Shown here piece after piece: positions 43,148 to 52,484 of a stretch of 64,000 nt of DNA. This stretch comes from Methanolobus sp. (GTDB lineage Archaea; Halobacteriota; Methanosarcinia; Methanosarcinales; Methanosarcinaceae): NCBI GenBank assembly GCA_029762595.1, contig JARVGJ010000001.1, forward strand, positions 62,001-126,000. The letters run 5' to 3'. Position 1 is the first letter of the stretch. Each line of letters begins with the position of its first letter. Under the pieces are notes generated by a model that did not search any database, was not told the origin of the DNA, and was given only the letters and a program-made list of their open reading frames with translations. The translations under genes and the position numbers were made by a program.

Positions 43148-43906
43148 TTGAAACTCAATGCATTCACTGTGGATAACATACCCCTTATAAAAAAAGGGGA
43201 TGACATCGCATCTATAATCTGTGAAAGAACAGAAATAGAGGACAATGACATCATAGTCGTGGCATCTACCATCGTTTCAAAAGCAGAGGGCAGAACTTTC
43301 AGGCTGGAGGATATCAATGCAAAAGAAGAAGCCAAAAGAATTGCAGACAGGCATGGTCTTGATGAAAGGTTCGTGCAGGCTGTTCTGGACAGCAGCCATG
43401 AGGTACTGGTGGAATTCCCGATATTTCTCGTAGAAACAAACAACGGACATATTTGCATAAAAGCTGGAATCGATGAATCCAATGTTGACAAAGGATACCT
43501 GGCATACCTGCCGCCTGACCCGGACCTTAGTGCACAGTTGATTGGAGAGGGCATAGAGAAGATCACAGGAAAAAATATCAGTGTCATAGTCACCGATACC
43601 AATGGAAGGGCCTTTAAGGTAGGGCAGACAGGAATTGCCATTGGAGTTTACAGCATACGTCCCATAAACAACTGGAAAGGCAAAAAGGACCTCTTTGGCA
43701 ATACTCTGGCAATTACAGAGGAAGCAGTTGCCGATGAGATTGCAGGGGCTGCAAACCTCCTCATGGGTGAAGGTGACGGAGGATATCCTGTGATTATCAT
43801 CCGAGGGCTGCAACTCCGGTCCAAGGACGGTTCAATAAAAGAGATGTATCGCAGCGACAGGGAGGATGTGATCAAAAAAGGACTTCGGTCTTTAAACCGG
43901 ATCTGA
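43148..43906 (+). CDS. cofE: Coenzyme F420-0:L-glutamate ligase
   Basis: The 252-residue enzyme has VDNIPLIKKGDDIASIICER, VASTIVSKAEGRTFRLEDI, VIVTDTNGRAFKVGQTGIAI and NLLMGEGDGGYPVIIIRGL, typical of CofE. It adds glutamates to F420-0 using GTP, completing the deazaflavin electron carrier of methanogenesis. It starts with TTG at 43148, eight bases after GGGAGG. It is convergent with the deaminase gene and overlaps it by 15 bases. Confidence 0.94.
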   Translation: MKLNAFTVDNIPLIKKGDDIASIICERTEIEDNDIIVVASTIVSKAEGRTFRLEDINAKEEAKRIADRHGLDERFVQAVLDSSHEVLVEFPIFLVETNNGHICIKAGIDESNVDKGYLAYLPPDPDLSAQLIGEGIEKITGKNISVIVTDTNGRAFKVGQTGIAIGVYSIRPINNWKGKKDLFGNTLAITEEAVADEIAGAANLLMGEGDGGYPVIIIRGLQLRSKDGSIKEMYRSDREDVIKKGLRSLNRI

Positions 43907-44353
43907 TACCTGGATATTGACAACCTCAACACCTGAATCCGAGAAGAAATCCAGTGCATCCGTATCGGGATAAGGCTGGATGTAGACCACTCTTTTGATA
44001 TTGGAATTGATGATCATCTTGGCACAGAGTATACATGGCTGATGTGTGCAGTAGAGTGTGGAACCATCTGTGCTCACTCCATGCAGAGCGGCCTGTATGA
44101 TAGCGTTCTGCTCCGCATGGACAGCACGGCATTTCTCATGACGTGTGCCTGAAGCAATATTATTCTGCTGCCTTACACAGCCAATATCAAGGCAATGTTC
44201 CATATTCCGGGGTGCACCATTATACCCTGTGGAAAGTATACGTTTATCCCTTGCGATAACAGCACCAACCCTGTTCCGCAGGCATGTAGAACGTTTGGAT
44301 ACCACGGTTGCTATTTCAAGGAAATACTCATCGATACTTGGCCTGTCATTCAT
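43892..44353 (-). CDS. dCMP deaminase (zinc cytidine/deoxycytidylate deaminase family)
   Basis: The 153-residue protein has the zinc motifs CRAVHAEQNAIIQ (His ligand and catalytic Glu) and THQPCILCAKMII (two Cys ligands), with NRVGAVIARDKRILSTGYNG upstream. This spacing matches dCMP deaminase, which makes dUMP for thymidylate synthesis, in line with the anaerobic reductase genes elsewhere in the window. A free cytidine deaminase is less likely given the GAPRNMEHC insert. Confidence 0.9.
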   Translation of the reverse strand: MNDRPSIDEYFLEIATVVSKRSTCLRNRVGAVIARDKRILSTGYNGAPRNMEHCLDIGCVRQQNNIASGTRHEKCRAVHAEQNAIIQAALHGVSTDGSTLYCTHQPCILCAKMIINSNIKRVVYIQPYPDTDALDFFSDSGVEVVNIQVSDPV

Positions 44354-44465
44354 TGCTTAAGAGAAGCAGTAAGTGGTATATATAAGTTATAGTGTAAGAG
44401 TGTATCAATCAATCATTTCCACTAGAACATGGAATTGAAAAACTAGTATTCCGGAGTATAGAAAC

Positions 44466-45368
44466 ATGGTAGTCGGTTTGACTGAACGGTTGGATTCTTT
44501 TGTTAGAACGCACAACGATCGTCAGCTTGCAGCAATACCGCTTGCATTATTCGTGATTGCATTATTGATACTGGCATTCACTTTCGCAAGTACCGGTGCA
44601 CCTGTCAAGCTTGGCATGGAATTTAAAGGCGGAACAATGATTTCCGTTGCTACAGAGGAAAGTGTACTATCTTTTGAGGAGACATTTGCCGATTATCCAT
44701 TGAATAACATCAGACAGACCGGATCTCGAGTCATAATGCAATTCGGACCCATGAGTGATGATATGCAGCATGAGCTGGTGAGTAATGTAGTAGGTTCCTA
44801 TACCGGCGTGGAAATAAACCAGATAGGACCTGTATACGGAGCAAGCCTTCAGAAACAGGCTGTAATAGCAGTAATTATATCATTTATAGGCATGGCTCTC
44901 CTGGTCTTTTTGATATTCAAGACATTCGTACCATCTATAATAGTAGTAGTGTCAGCATTATCTGACATAATAATAGCTGCTGCATTTATGAATGTGGCAG
45001 GGATAGAATTGTCCCTGGGAACCGTAGCAGCCCTGCTTATGATCATCGGTTACTCGGTTGACAGTGATATATTGCTTAACACACGGGTCCTCAAGAGAAG
45101 GGGTACAACCCAGGAGAACATCACCAGTGCAATGTATACGGGTGTGACCATGACGACTACAACACTTGCCGCGCTTATAGTGATGTACCTGGTATCCACT
45201 TATTCATATCTTTTAAGTTCATCACTATCACAGATAACCCTCCTTTCAAACATAGCTATTGTACTGATCTTCGGACTGGTAGCAGACCTGATCAATACCT
45301 GGATGCTTAATACATCCATATTGAGATGGCATGTGAATAAAAATGGCTCAAGGAGGCGTAAAGCATGA
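44466..45368 (+). CDS. secF: Protein-export membrane protein SecF
   Basis: The 300-residue protein has six membrane helices, the first near residue 22, and an external loop containing LGMEFKGGTMISVATEE. The conserved SecF helices include TVAALLMIIGYSVDSDILLN and LADLINTW-type end segments. It works with SecD at the Sec translocon to complete export using the ion gradient. It overlaps secD by four bases. In archaea the order secF-secD is common. Confidence 0.94.
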   Translation: MVVGLTERLDSFVRTHNDRQLAAIPLALFVIALLILAFTFASTGAPVKLGMEFKGGTMISVATEESVLSFEETFADYPLNNIRQTGSRVIMQFGPMSDDMQHELVSNVVGSYTGVEINQIGPVYGASLQKQAVIAVIISFIGMALLVFLIFKTFVPSIIVVVSALSDIIIAAAFMNVAGIELSLGTVAALLMIIGYSVDSDILLNTRVLKRRGTTQENITSAMYTGVTMTTTTLAALIVMYLVSTYSYLLSSSLSQITLLSNIAIVLIFGLVADLINTWMLNTSILRWHVNKNGSRRRKA

Positions 45369-47059
45369 GAGATGATGAGCAGGAACAGAGCATTTACCGG
45401 GACTACAGAATAATCCTGTTCGCACTGGCAATAATTGCTTCCTTGTTCTTCATACAGCCATGGTACTCGTCAGACGAAGGTTTCACGAGCAACCTTAACT
45501 ATGGCCTTGATCTGCAGGGCGGATCCTGGCTTCAGGTGAAACTCCAGGGCGCTGTTGTACAACTGGATGCAGATAGTGGCCTCCTGATCAGGGAAATAGT
45601 AAAAACGAACCTCGGAGAGAACGTCGAGATAAGAACGGTGGAAGAAAGGGAAGATGGGACAACAGTCATATTCACATCCGGTTCGATGCTCACAAACAAC
45701 CAGATAGATCAACTTGGTCTTGGACAGGCGACCATTTCCCGAAGTAACAATATAACTGAATTGACGCTCCACACCTCAAAAGTGACCCTCATTACCAGAT
45801 ATCTTTCAGATTCACTAAAGGCCGAAGTCATACCGGGGCTTGTTTCCAGTGGCATGCAATACGAGATAAGGACCGCTGTTTCCCAGGAAGAGCTTGAGAT
45901 ACTGATGGCAGTTGTTGAGGGATCAATTGTAACCGACCTCAATGGAGAACCCATCTACAGAGAAGGCGTGACGGTAGAGACAAGGGACCTGACAAAAGAA
46001 ATACTTAGTGATAAGCTCAATTCCCTGGGACTTAAGGATATACCCGTAAGGACCGCAGGCGATGACTACATTATAATTGATTTTGCGGGAATAGACCTTG
46101 CAACAGCCAAGAACATTGCAGAGAGGCCTGGTAAATTCGAGATACGGATAGCCACCCAGGGAAATGAGTCCATGCATGTCCTTTATGGGGATGAGATCCG
46201 GGCCGTGAGTATTGTCGGATACAATGACAATGACGGGCAGTGGTATGTGCCTTTCACCCTTACAGATGCCGGTGCTCTTGCACTTCAGAAAGCTGCCATC
46301 GAGACCGGTGCAACCCGTAATCCGTTGTCACATAATCTGATAATGTACCTTGATGACAGGGAAGTTTACAGTGCACCACTCAGCCATTCAGCCGCTGCCC
46401 GCCTTGAGGAAGTACCTATATATTCGTGGCAGGCATCCACAGGCCCTGACGAGGATAGTAAGGCAAGGGCCGAACAATTGCAGATACATCTGCGTGCCGG
46501 TGCTTTGCCTGTGAATGTGGAACTTGTAGGTTCAGGACAGGTAGATGCCACACTTGGAAAACAGTTCAAGGAACAGGCGGTTCTTGCAGGGTTTTTGGCA
46601 CTGTTTGGTGTTGCATTCGTAATATATAGAAAATACAAGAAAAAAGGCATACTAGTACCAATGGTGGCCACTTCTGTAAGTGAAGTCATCATGATACTTG
46701 GTTTTGCAGCAGCAACCGGGTGGCAACTTGACCTTGCAAGCATTGCAGGTATAATAGCAGTCATAGGAACAGGTATTGACCATCTGGTCATCATCACTGA
46801 TGAAGTACTTTATGAAGGGAAACTGCCTCCGAAGAAAGTATATCTTGCCAGGATAACAAAAGCGTTCTCTATAATATTTGCAGCCGCTGCAACTACCATT
46901 CTTGCAATGTCACCCCTGGTCTTCATGGGATTCGGTGCACTTAAGGGATTTGCAATAACCACTATAGTGGGCGTCCTGATAGGAATATTCATTGCAAGAC
47001 CTGCATATGCCAGAGTGATACCTGAGGTTCTTGAAACGAACCCCAATGACACAGAATAA
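45365..47059 (+). CDS. secD: Protein-export membrane protein SecD
   Basis: The 564-residue protein has an N-terminal helix, then LNYGLDLQGGSWLQVKLQGA, the SecD signature. A large external domain (about residues 45-400) follows, and five more helices at the C-terminus include IAGIIAVIGTGIDHLVIITD, whose Asp lies in the position used for ion coupling. It starts inside the secF stop (ATGA). SecDF assists late steps of protein export, relevant to the surface proteins in this window. Confidence 0.94.
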   Translation: MRDDEQEQSIYRDYRIILFALAIIASLFFIQPWYSSDEGFTSNLNYGLDLQGGSWLQVKLQGAVVQLDADSGLLIREIVKTNLGENVEIRTVEEREDGTTVIFTSGSMLTNNQIDQLGLGQATISRSNNITELTLHTSKVTLITRYLSDSLKAEVIPGLVSSGMQYEIRTAVSQEELEILMAVVEGSIVTDLNGEPIYREGVTVETRDLTKEILSDKLNSLGLKDIPVRTAGDDYIIIDFAGIDLATAKNIAERPGKFEIRIATQGNESMHVLYGDEIRAVSIVGYNDNDGQWYVPFTLTDAGALALQKAAIETGATRNPLSHNLIMYLDDREVYSAPLSHSAAARLEEVPIYSWQASTGPDEDSKARAEQLQIHLRAGALPVNVELVGSGQVDATLGKQFKEQAVLAGFLALFGVAFVIYRKYKKKGILVPMVATSVSEVIMILGFAAATGWQLDLASIAGIIAVIGTGIDHLVIITDEVLYEGKLPPKKVYLARITKAFSIIFAAAATTILAMSPLVFMGFGALKGFAITTIVGVLIGIFIARPAYARVIPEVLETNPNDTE

Positions 47060-47076
47060 GAATAAGAGGTGAGTGT

Positions 47077-48105
47077 TTGAGAGACCTGTGGACTGTAAAA
47101 TACCGGCCAAAGAGCCTCGAAGAGATAATGGGTAACGAGCAATCCATTGACATGGTGAAAAAGCTCATCAAGTCCAACAACATGCCACACCTTATATTCC
47201 ATGGACCGGAAAACACAGGTAAATCAAGCACTGCCTTTGCACTTGCCAGGGAAATGTACGGGGATGATTATGAAAGGAACCTGGCTTACTTTAATGCATC
47301 AGATTTCTTTGAGCAGGGTAAGAACTACCTTGTACGTGACAAACGTTTCACACGCATAATAGGGACCGATGATCCAAAAAAGATAGATAAGAGTGTCATA
47401 TATGTCTTTAAAGACATCATAAACGAATATGCAGGCATGGGGCCAGTTGATGCCGATTTCAAAATAATATTCATTGATAACGCAGAGTCCCTTAAATCCG
47501 ATTCGCAACATGCACTCAGGAGAATAATGGAGAAATACACTGCAACCTGTCGTTTTATTCTCTCTACAAGCCAGCCGTCAAAGCTGATAAATCCACTGAG
47601 GTCCAGAGGATTACAGTTATTCTTTACCCACGTTTCTGATGACAAACTTGCAAAGTTCATTTCCAGTATCGTTGAAAAAGAAGGGATCATCATTAACACT
47701 GATGGAATTGATGCACTTGTATATCATGCAAAAGGTAATGTCGCCAGAGCAGTTAATACACTCCAGATAGCATCAATACAGAATGAAAATAAGGAAATTG
47801 GTCCACAACAGATATACGACTCAACACTGAGGGAACAATCAGAGAACGTAATAAAACTGTTTGAGGCTATGATCTCAAAGAATCCCCTGGAAGCCAGAAA
47901 ATACATTGACAACCTGATACTTGAAGAGGGGTTATCAGGCAGGGAGATAATTCTTCTGTTGCATAAGGTTGTAATCGGTTCCAGCGAACCTGATGACATT
48001 GTTGCAAAGTGGATAAATAAAATCGCGGATACGGATTTCTACCTTACCGAAAGTGCAAATGAAAGAATACAACTGCAATCGCTTGCAGCAATGTTCTTCA
48101 AATAG
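47077..48105 (+). CDS. Replication factor C small-subunit paralogue with degenerate ATPase motifs
   Basis: The 342-residue AAA+ protein begins DLWTVKYRPKSLEEIMGNEQ, the clamp-loader N-terminus, with Walker A HGPENTGKSS near residue 45. Walker B reads IIFIDNAESL, so the catalytic Glu of DEAD/DEAE is replaced by Asn, and the SRC arginine-finger motif is SRGLQL. This fits the second, non-catalytic small subunit found in some methanogens rather than the standard RfcS. Translation starts with TTG at 47077 after GAGGTGA, closely behind secD. Confidence 0.88.
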   Translation: MRDLWTVKYRPKSLEEIMGNEQSIDMVKKLIKSNNMPHLIFHGPENTGKSSTAFALAREMYGDDYERNLAYFNASDFFEQGKNYLVRDKRFTRIIGTDDPKKIDKSVIYVFKDIINEYAGMGPVDADFKIIFIDNAESLKSDSQHALRRIMEKYTATCRFILSTSQPSKLINPLRSRGLQLFFTHVSDDKLAKFISSIVEKEGIIINTDGIDALVYHAKGNVARAVNTLQIASIQNENKEIGPQQIYDSTLREQSENVIKLFEAMISKNPLEARKYIDNLILEEGLSGREIILLLHKVVIGSSEPDDIVAKWINKIADTDFYLTESANERIQLQSLAAMFFK

Positions 48106-48135
48106 ACCTTTTTTTGATTATGTTCAACTATATCA

Positions 48136-49791
48136 ATGGTTCAGATGAGCAACGATGAGAAAATAAAATTTGAGACTGCCTGCAGGGAAATACTGGACAT
48201 GGTCCTTGATGGGCGGATAAGTGATGAAAAGCAACTCAATGAAACTAAGAAGAAGGTTGCAAAAGCTTTTCAACTGCGCAGCCTGCCTAAAAATGCAGAT
48301 ATCATCATTTCTGGCAACGACAAAGAGCAGGAGATGGTCCGTGCCATACTCCAGCGCAAACCTGTACGAACCATATCCGGTGTGGCAGTCATAGCGGCAA
48401 TGACATCACCTGCCCCCTGCCCTCATGGAATATGTGTTCCGTGCCCTGGAGGACCCTCATCGGAGTTCAGATCACCCCAGAGCTATATGGGAAGGGAACC
48501 TTCCACCATGCGGGCAATACAATTCTCATATGATCCTTACAGGATAGTCACCAACCGGCTGACACAGTTAAAGCAGATAGGTCATGAGGTCAAAAAAGCA
48601 GAGCTTATCATTATGGGAGGTACCTTTTCAGCAAGGTCTGTAGACTACCAGGAATGGTACACAAAACGCTGCCTTGAAGCCATGAATGATTTTTATGGAG
48701 ACTCCTGGAGAGAAAAGGCCCATCCTATCGGAAAGACAATCCCGTATTTTACAATAGAAGATGTCCAGAAGGCAAATGAGACAGCAGAGGTCAGGAATAC
48801 AGGCATCACCTTTGAAACACGTCCTGACTGGGCAAAAACAACCCACATTGATAAGCTACTGGAGCTGGGAGCAACAAAAGTAGAGATAGGTGTTCAGAGC
48901 ACTTACGATTTCATTCTTGAGAGAATGAAGCGAGGCCACAGTGTTGCAGACAGTATCGAGGCGAACAGAGTACTGAGGGATAGTGCTCTGAAAGTAGGTT
49001 TCCACATGATGCCCGGTCTTCCGGGAACTGATATGGAGATGGATGCCAGGAATTTTAAAAGGCTGTTTGATAATCCGGGATTCAGGCCAGATTATCTGAA
49101 GATATATCCGACCCTTGTTACAGAAGGCACCGAACTTCAGCAAATGTGGGAGAAGGGTAACTACCAGGCTATGGGGGATGAGGAAGCAACATTGCTCCTG
49201 TCCAGGATCAAGTCCTTCATACCTAAATGGGTAAGGTTGCAGCGTATACAGAGGGATATTCCCTCACCCCAGATACTTGCAGGAGTAAAAAAGAGCAATA
49301 TACGCCAGCTTGCAAGTGAGCACCTTGAACAGCATGGCGGTAAATGCCGATGTATACGCTGTCGTGAGGTCGGGCATAACATACTGAAGGGAAATGAGCC
49401 TGTAATGGACAATATAGAACTTACAGTTGAGACCTATGAATGCTGCGAAGGCAAGGAGCATTTTATTTCTTTTGAGGATACTGAAAAGGATATTCTGATA
49501 GGTTTCCTTAGATTGAGATTACCCTGCAGACCTCATCGGGATGAGCTGAAAAATGCAGCACTTGTAAGAGAACTGCACATATACGGCTCATCGGTTGCCG
49601 TGGGAAAAGATGCAGGAAAGTATGACTGGCAACACAGAGGATATGGAAGGGAACTACTTTCATATGCAGAGGAGTTAGCTGCAGACTCAGGTTATGGGAA
49701 GATTGCAATAATAAGTGGCATAGGAGTCAGGCAATATTATAGAAAGTCAGGCTATGAACTGGAAAAAGTATATATGACAAAAAAATTATAA
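48136..49791 (+). CDS. elp3: Elp3-type tRNA uridine-34 carboxymethyl radical SAM/acetyltransferase
   Basis: The 551-residue enzyme has an N-terminal radical SAM domain with PCPHGICVPCPGGP near residue 100 as the cluster region, IMGGTFSARSVDYQEWYTKR, GITFETRPDW and MPGLPGTDMEMD, and a C-terminal GNAT acetyltransferase domain (about residues 400-551) with HRGYGRELLSYAEELA as the acetyl-CoA loop. Archaeal Elp3 alone forms cm5U34 in tRNA from acetyl-CoA and SAM. The length matches archaeal Elp3. Confidence 0.95.
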   Translation: MVQMSNDEKIKFETACREILDMVLDGRISDEKQLNETKKKVAKAFQLRSLPKNADIIISGNDKEQEMVRAILQRKPVRTISGVAVIAAMTSPAPCPHGICVPCPGGPSSEFRSPQSYMGREPSTMRAIQFSYDPYRIVTNRLTQLKQIGHEVKKAELIIMGGTFSARSVDYQEWYTKRCLEAMNDFYGDSWREKAHPIGKTIPYFTIEDVQKANETAEVRNTGITFETRPDWAKTTHIDKLLELGATKVEIGVQSTYDFILERMKRGHSVADSIEANRVLRDSALKVGFHMMPGLPGTDMEMDARNFKRLFDNPGFRPDYLKIYPTLVTEGTELQQMWEKGNYQAMGDEEATLLLSRIKSFIPKWVRLQRIQRDIPSPQILAGVKKSNIRQLASEHLEQHGGKCRCIRCREVGHNILKGNEPVMDNIELTVETYECCEGKEHFISFEDTEKDILIGFLRLRLPCRPHRDELKNAALVRELHIYGSSVAVGKDAGKYDWQHRGYGRELLSYAEELAADSGYGKIAIISGIGVRQYYRKSGYELEKVYMTKKL

Positions 49792-49902
49792 AATTTATGT
49801 ATATGCTAATTTATTGATATTTAAGGTAAATTAGATAATATAATACTACATAATAGCTAAAATGATAGCTAAAAAATCCGGACAATAAAATAAGGAGAAG
49901 AA

Positions 49903-50265
49903 ATGTCATATTCTGAAGTGTTTGAGGAAATTGTAAATAATCTTAAAAATATCAATACCAAACTTGATCGTGTCATTGCAAAGATGGAACAAAAGGATGA
50001 TCATGTTAGTAAAAAGACTCAAATAATGGCAGATTACCTGGATGTCATGACACTTTTGTCCCTTCCTGACCATTTAAGGACAACTGCAACAACATTATTT
50101 GAGATCGGACCTGCAACTGCAGACGAGATTGCAAATATGACACATAAAGAAAGAGCCGTGGAAAGTAATTACCTCAACCAACTTGTCAGGATGGAACATG
50201 TTACAAAGTATAGAGAAGGAAGAAAGGTTTATTTCAGTATAAACGAAAGTTTAAGGAAAAAATAA
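49903..50265 (+). CDS. Winged-helix transcriptional regulator-like protein
   Basis: The 120 residues have an N-terminal coiled coil (FEEIVNNLKNINTKLDRVIA) and a winged-helix domain (DHLRTTATTLFEIGPATADE, followed by SNYLNQLVRMEHVTKYREGR and VYFSIN). The ribosome site AAGGAGAAGAA precedes the ATG. It probably binds DNA as a dimer. It is followed 76 bases later by a MinD/ParA-like ATPase gene; a functional link is inferred from proximity only. Confidence 0.78.
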   Translation: MSYSEVFEEIVNNLKNINTKLDRVIAKMEQKDDHVSKKTQIMADYLDVMTLLSLPDHLRTTATTLFEIGPATADEIANMTHKERAVESNYLNQLVRMEHVTKYREGRKVYFSINESLRKK

Positions 50266-50341
50266 TATATCATAGCATGGATACATCGTCCTTTCAGAGA
50301 AAATTGAAACAAACCATATCTAAAATTAACTTGCCCGAAAC

Positions 50342-51088
50342 ATGACCCTGACATTAGCAATACATTCCTCCAAAGGAGGAACAGGAAAAACCAGTATAGC
50401 CATAAACCTGGCAGTTGCTTTTGCATCTGCCGGTAAAGATACGTGCCTTATAGACATGGATCTTAGAGGCCCTTCCCTGTGTTCCATGTTCGAACCAAAG
50501 GTGCATTTCTGGATCAACGATTTTTTGTCCGGAAGATGCAATATCAAAGATACCTTAAAAGATATTGGAAAAGACATGAATACAAAAGGTCATCTGTGCC
50601 TGAGCTTTGCAAATCCTGAGATTGCAGAGATAAGGAACCTGGCAAGTAAAGACAGAAGCTGGCAGGCAGGAGCTCTAAAAACACTGATGAACGGGAAAAA
50701 AGAGCTTATCAGAAGTGATATGGACATCATCATATTTGACACAAGCCCGGGAGTGGAATATGAATCCATAAATGCTGTTGCTGCTTCAGACATGGTTATC
50801 ATAGTTCATAATGACACAAATGCATGTTACAGTTGCACTGAACAACTTATAAAAGGTATCTATAATCCCCTGGATAAAAAATGTGCCATTATAGACAATA
50901 TGAAGCATGGAAATTGTCTTAATAATATAGAAAGAAGCAGATATGGAGTACCCATCCTTGCAACCATACCTTGCATGTGCGAAGTTGCAACCCGTAGCAA
51001 TAATGAGATACTTATCCATACCGAACCGGAACATTTATTCTCAAAAAGTATAATTACTATCAAAGAAGAGATCGAAAGACTGTATTGA
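50342..51088 (+). CDS. MinD/ParA-like P-loop ATPase without ferredoxin insert
   Basis: The 248-residue ATPase has deviant Walker A HSSKGGTGKTSIAINLAVAF near residues 8-27, a DMDLRGPSLCSMFEP segment and Walker B-like DIIIFDTSPGVEYES. Unlike the two proteins at the start of the window it has no ferredoxin domain and carries scattered cysteines (ACYSCTEQ, TIPCMCEV). It may position membrane or surface complexes or partition DNA; its partner is unknown. No ParB is adjacent. Confidence 0.85.
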   Translation: MTLTLAIHSSKGGTGKTSIAINLAVAFASAGKDTCLIDMDLRGPSLCSMFEPKVHFWINDFLSGRCNIKDTLKDIGKDMNTKGHLCLSFANPEIAEIRNLASKDRSWQAGALKTLMNGKKELIRSDMDIIIFDTSPGVEYESINAVAASDMVIIVHNDTNACYSCTEQLIKGIYNPLDKKCAIIDNMKHGNCLNNIERSRYGVPILATIPCMCEVATRSNNEILIHTEPEHLFSKSIITIKEEIERLY

Positions 51089-51116
51089 AACCATAATACA
51101 GGGTTCATTCATCTTC

Positions 51117-51986
51117 TTATGGTTCATCTTCTTCTATGATCTTCATTACATCTTTATGAATATATTCATCCAGATCCTTTGATCTGATTTGTTCTATTTC
51201 CTCTTCAATATCCCCTGAAGAAAGCAATATATCCTTGAAAACAATGATAAGCACATAAACCACAAAAGCCGGGAATATCGCCAGTATCAGCCTCTCAACC
51301 GGATAAATGAAGATCACTGACTGATACATATTTGCAGGCAGGCCATAGAGAAGATAGTAAGCAATACTGCCTGCCATATGATTGGAAAGGACGCCCATGA
51401 GGGAGGCCAGGAAAAGCGCCAGGAATACATAGATTTTGGAAGTGGCGGTCTTTGCAAGAATGGGCTTTTCAAAGATGATGAAACAGCCAAGTACCAGCAG
51501 ATGAAACCAGGGATAATAAAATGCGACACGCCCTACATCGAGCAGGTACCAGATAACTATGAGCCCGAGGAATATTCTCTTTGCAGCCTTATGCTCCCGG
51601 TTAACTACAAGGCCGGCAACTATTGAACTAAGTGCGATGATCAAAGGTGAGATCTGGGAAAAGGTACTTTTTGAAAGATATGTCCCCTCGGTCATAGCCT
51701 CATGCAAAAGCATGCCGGTCACAGATACAATGGAACCCCAGAAAGGGCCGAAAAGCATGCCATTCAGTGTTCCGAAAGAAACTATGGAACTGATCCTGAC
51801 ATCATCCAAGCCTGCAACATCCATAAAATCAGGCAGAAAGCTTGAAAAATACATCAAAACTATACCAAATATAAGGTAAATTGCCTTTACATCATTTTTG
51901 ACCCTTAATTGTGGCAACAGTTTTGGATACATATCCCTTAAATTGGAGATAAAGCGATATAAACTTTTACAAGCAAACAAAAACAA
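51117..51986 (-). CDS. Polytopic membrane protein, possibly ECF-type substrate-specificity (S) component
   Basis: The 289-residue protein has about seven hydrophobic segments and an acidic cytoplasmic C-terminus (SSGDIEEEIEQIRSKDLDEY). The repeated glycine-rich segment FGTLNGMLFGPFWGSIVSVT recalls S components of ECF vitamin transporters, but no ATPase or T component is adjacent. A shorter start at ATG 51932 (MYPKLLPQLRVKN) is possible. Substrate unknown. Confidence 0.65.
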   Translation of the reverse strand: MFLFACKSLYRFISNLRDMYPKLLPQLRVKNDVKAIYLIFGIVLMYFSSFLPDFMDVAGLDDVRISSIVSFGTLNGMLFGPFWGSIVSVTGMLLHEAMTEGTYLSKSTFSQISPLIIALSSIVAGLVVNREHKAAKRIFLGLIVIWYLLDVGRVAFYYPWFHLLVLGCFIIFEKPILAKTATSKIYVFLALFLASLMGVLSNHMAGSIAYYLLYGLPANMYQSVIFIYPVERLILAIFPAFVVYVLIIVFKDILLSSGDIEEEIEQIRSKDLDEYIHKDVMKIIEEDEP

Positions 51987-52484
51987 TTCTCAAAAAAAAG
52001 TCTCTACGCACTTATTTTTTAGTCGGACAAATTAAAATGTATATCATATCTGTATATACATTCAGTATGTTAGTTTAAATGATTGCATTTCAGTTCTAAC
52101 TAACAAATACATTGAAAATGAAGTGTTTTCATTAAAACAAAGTTTTTTATGTGATGCGGTAAAATAATAACAGTGCATCTTAAAATCCTCAGTATATTAA
52201 TTATAACTAATATATTAAAAAATATATAGTTAGTTTTCAAAAATTCGAGACATAACACTGTGAACATGCAAAAAGTAAATGATAGAGAAGTATTGAATAA
52301 AAACACAAACTGTATTAAAAAAATAAACAATTATACCATTGAACTAATTTATACCATTAATATAATGTTATATTCGTAACCTTAAAATAAAAGTTTGTAT
52401 ATACACTAATTTCTAGAGAGAAAAAAATCTAGAGATAACCTCACAAAAATCATGCAAGCTATTGAAAGGTAAGGAAGGTAAAAC
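51987..52484. other. Long AT-rich gene-free region with short palindromes
   Basis: About 500 bases carry no convincing gene. They contain AATGTATAT/ATATACATT (52036-52062), a hairpin with arms GTTAGTT (52069-52075) and AACTAAC (52098-52104) enclosing AAATG/CATTT, a similar hairpin with AACTAA (52205-52210) and TTAGTT (52230-52235), and a direct repeat TCTAGAGA (52412-52419, 52428-52435) close to the next gene. The (A)GTTAGTT-type motif recurs through the region. It probably holds promoters and a long leader for the DUF1699 gene. Confidence 0.5.

Noticed and set aside
52266-52379. 37-codon ORF in the AT-rich gap before DUF1699
   Set aside because: Composition is low-complexity (Asn, Ile, Lys, Thr) and there is no ribosome site; typical of random AT-rich sequence.
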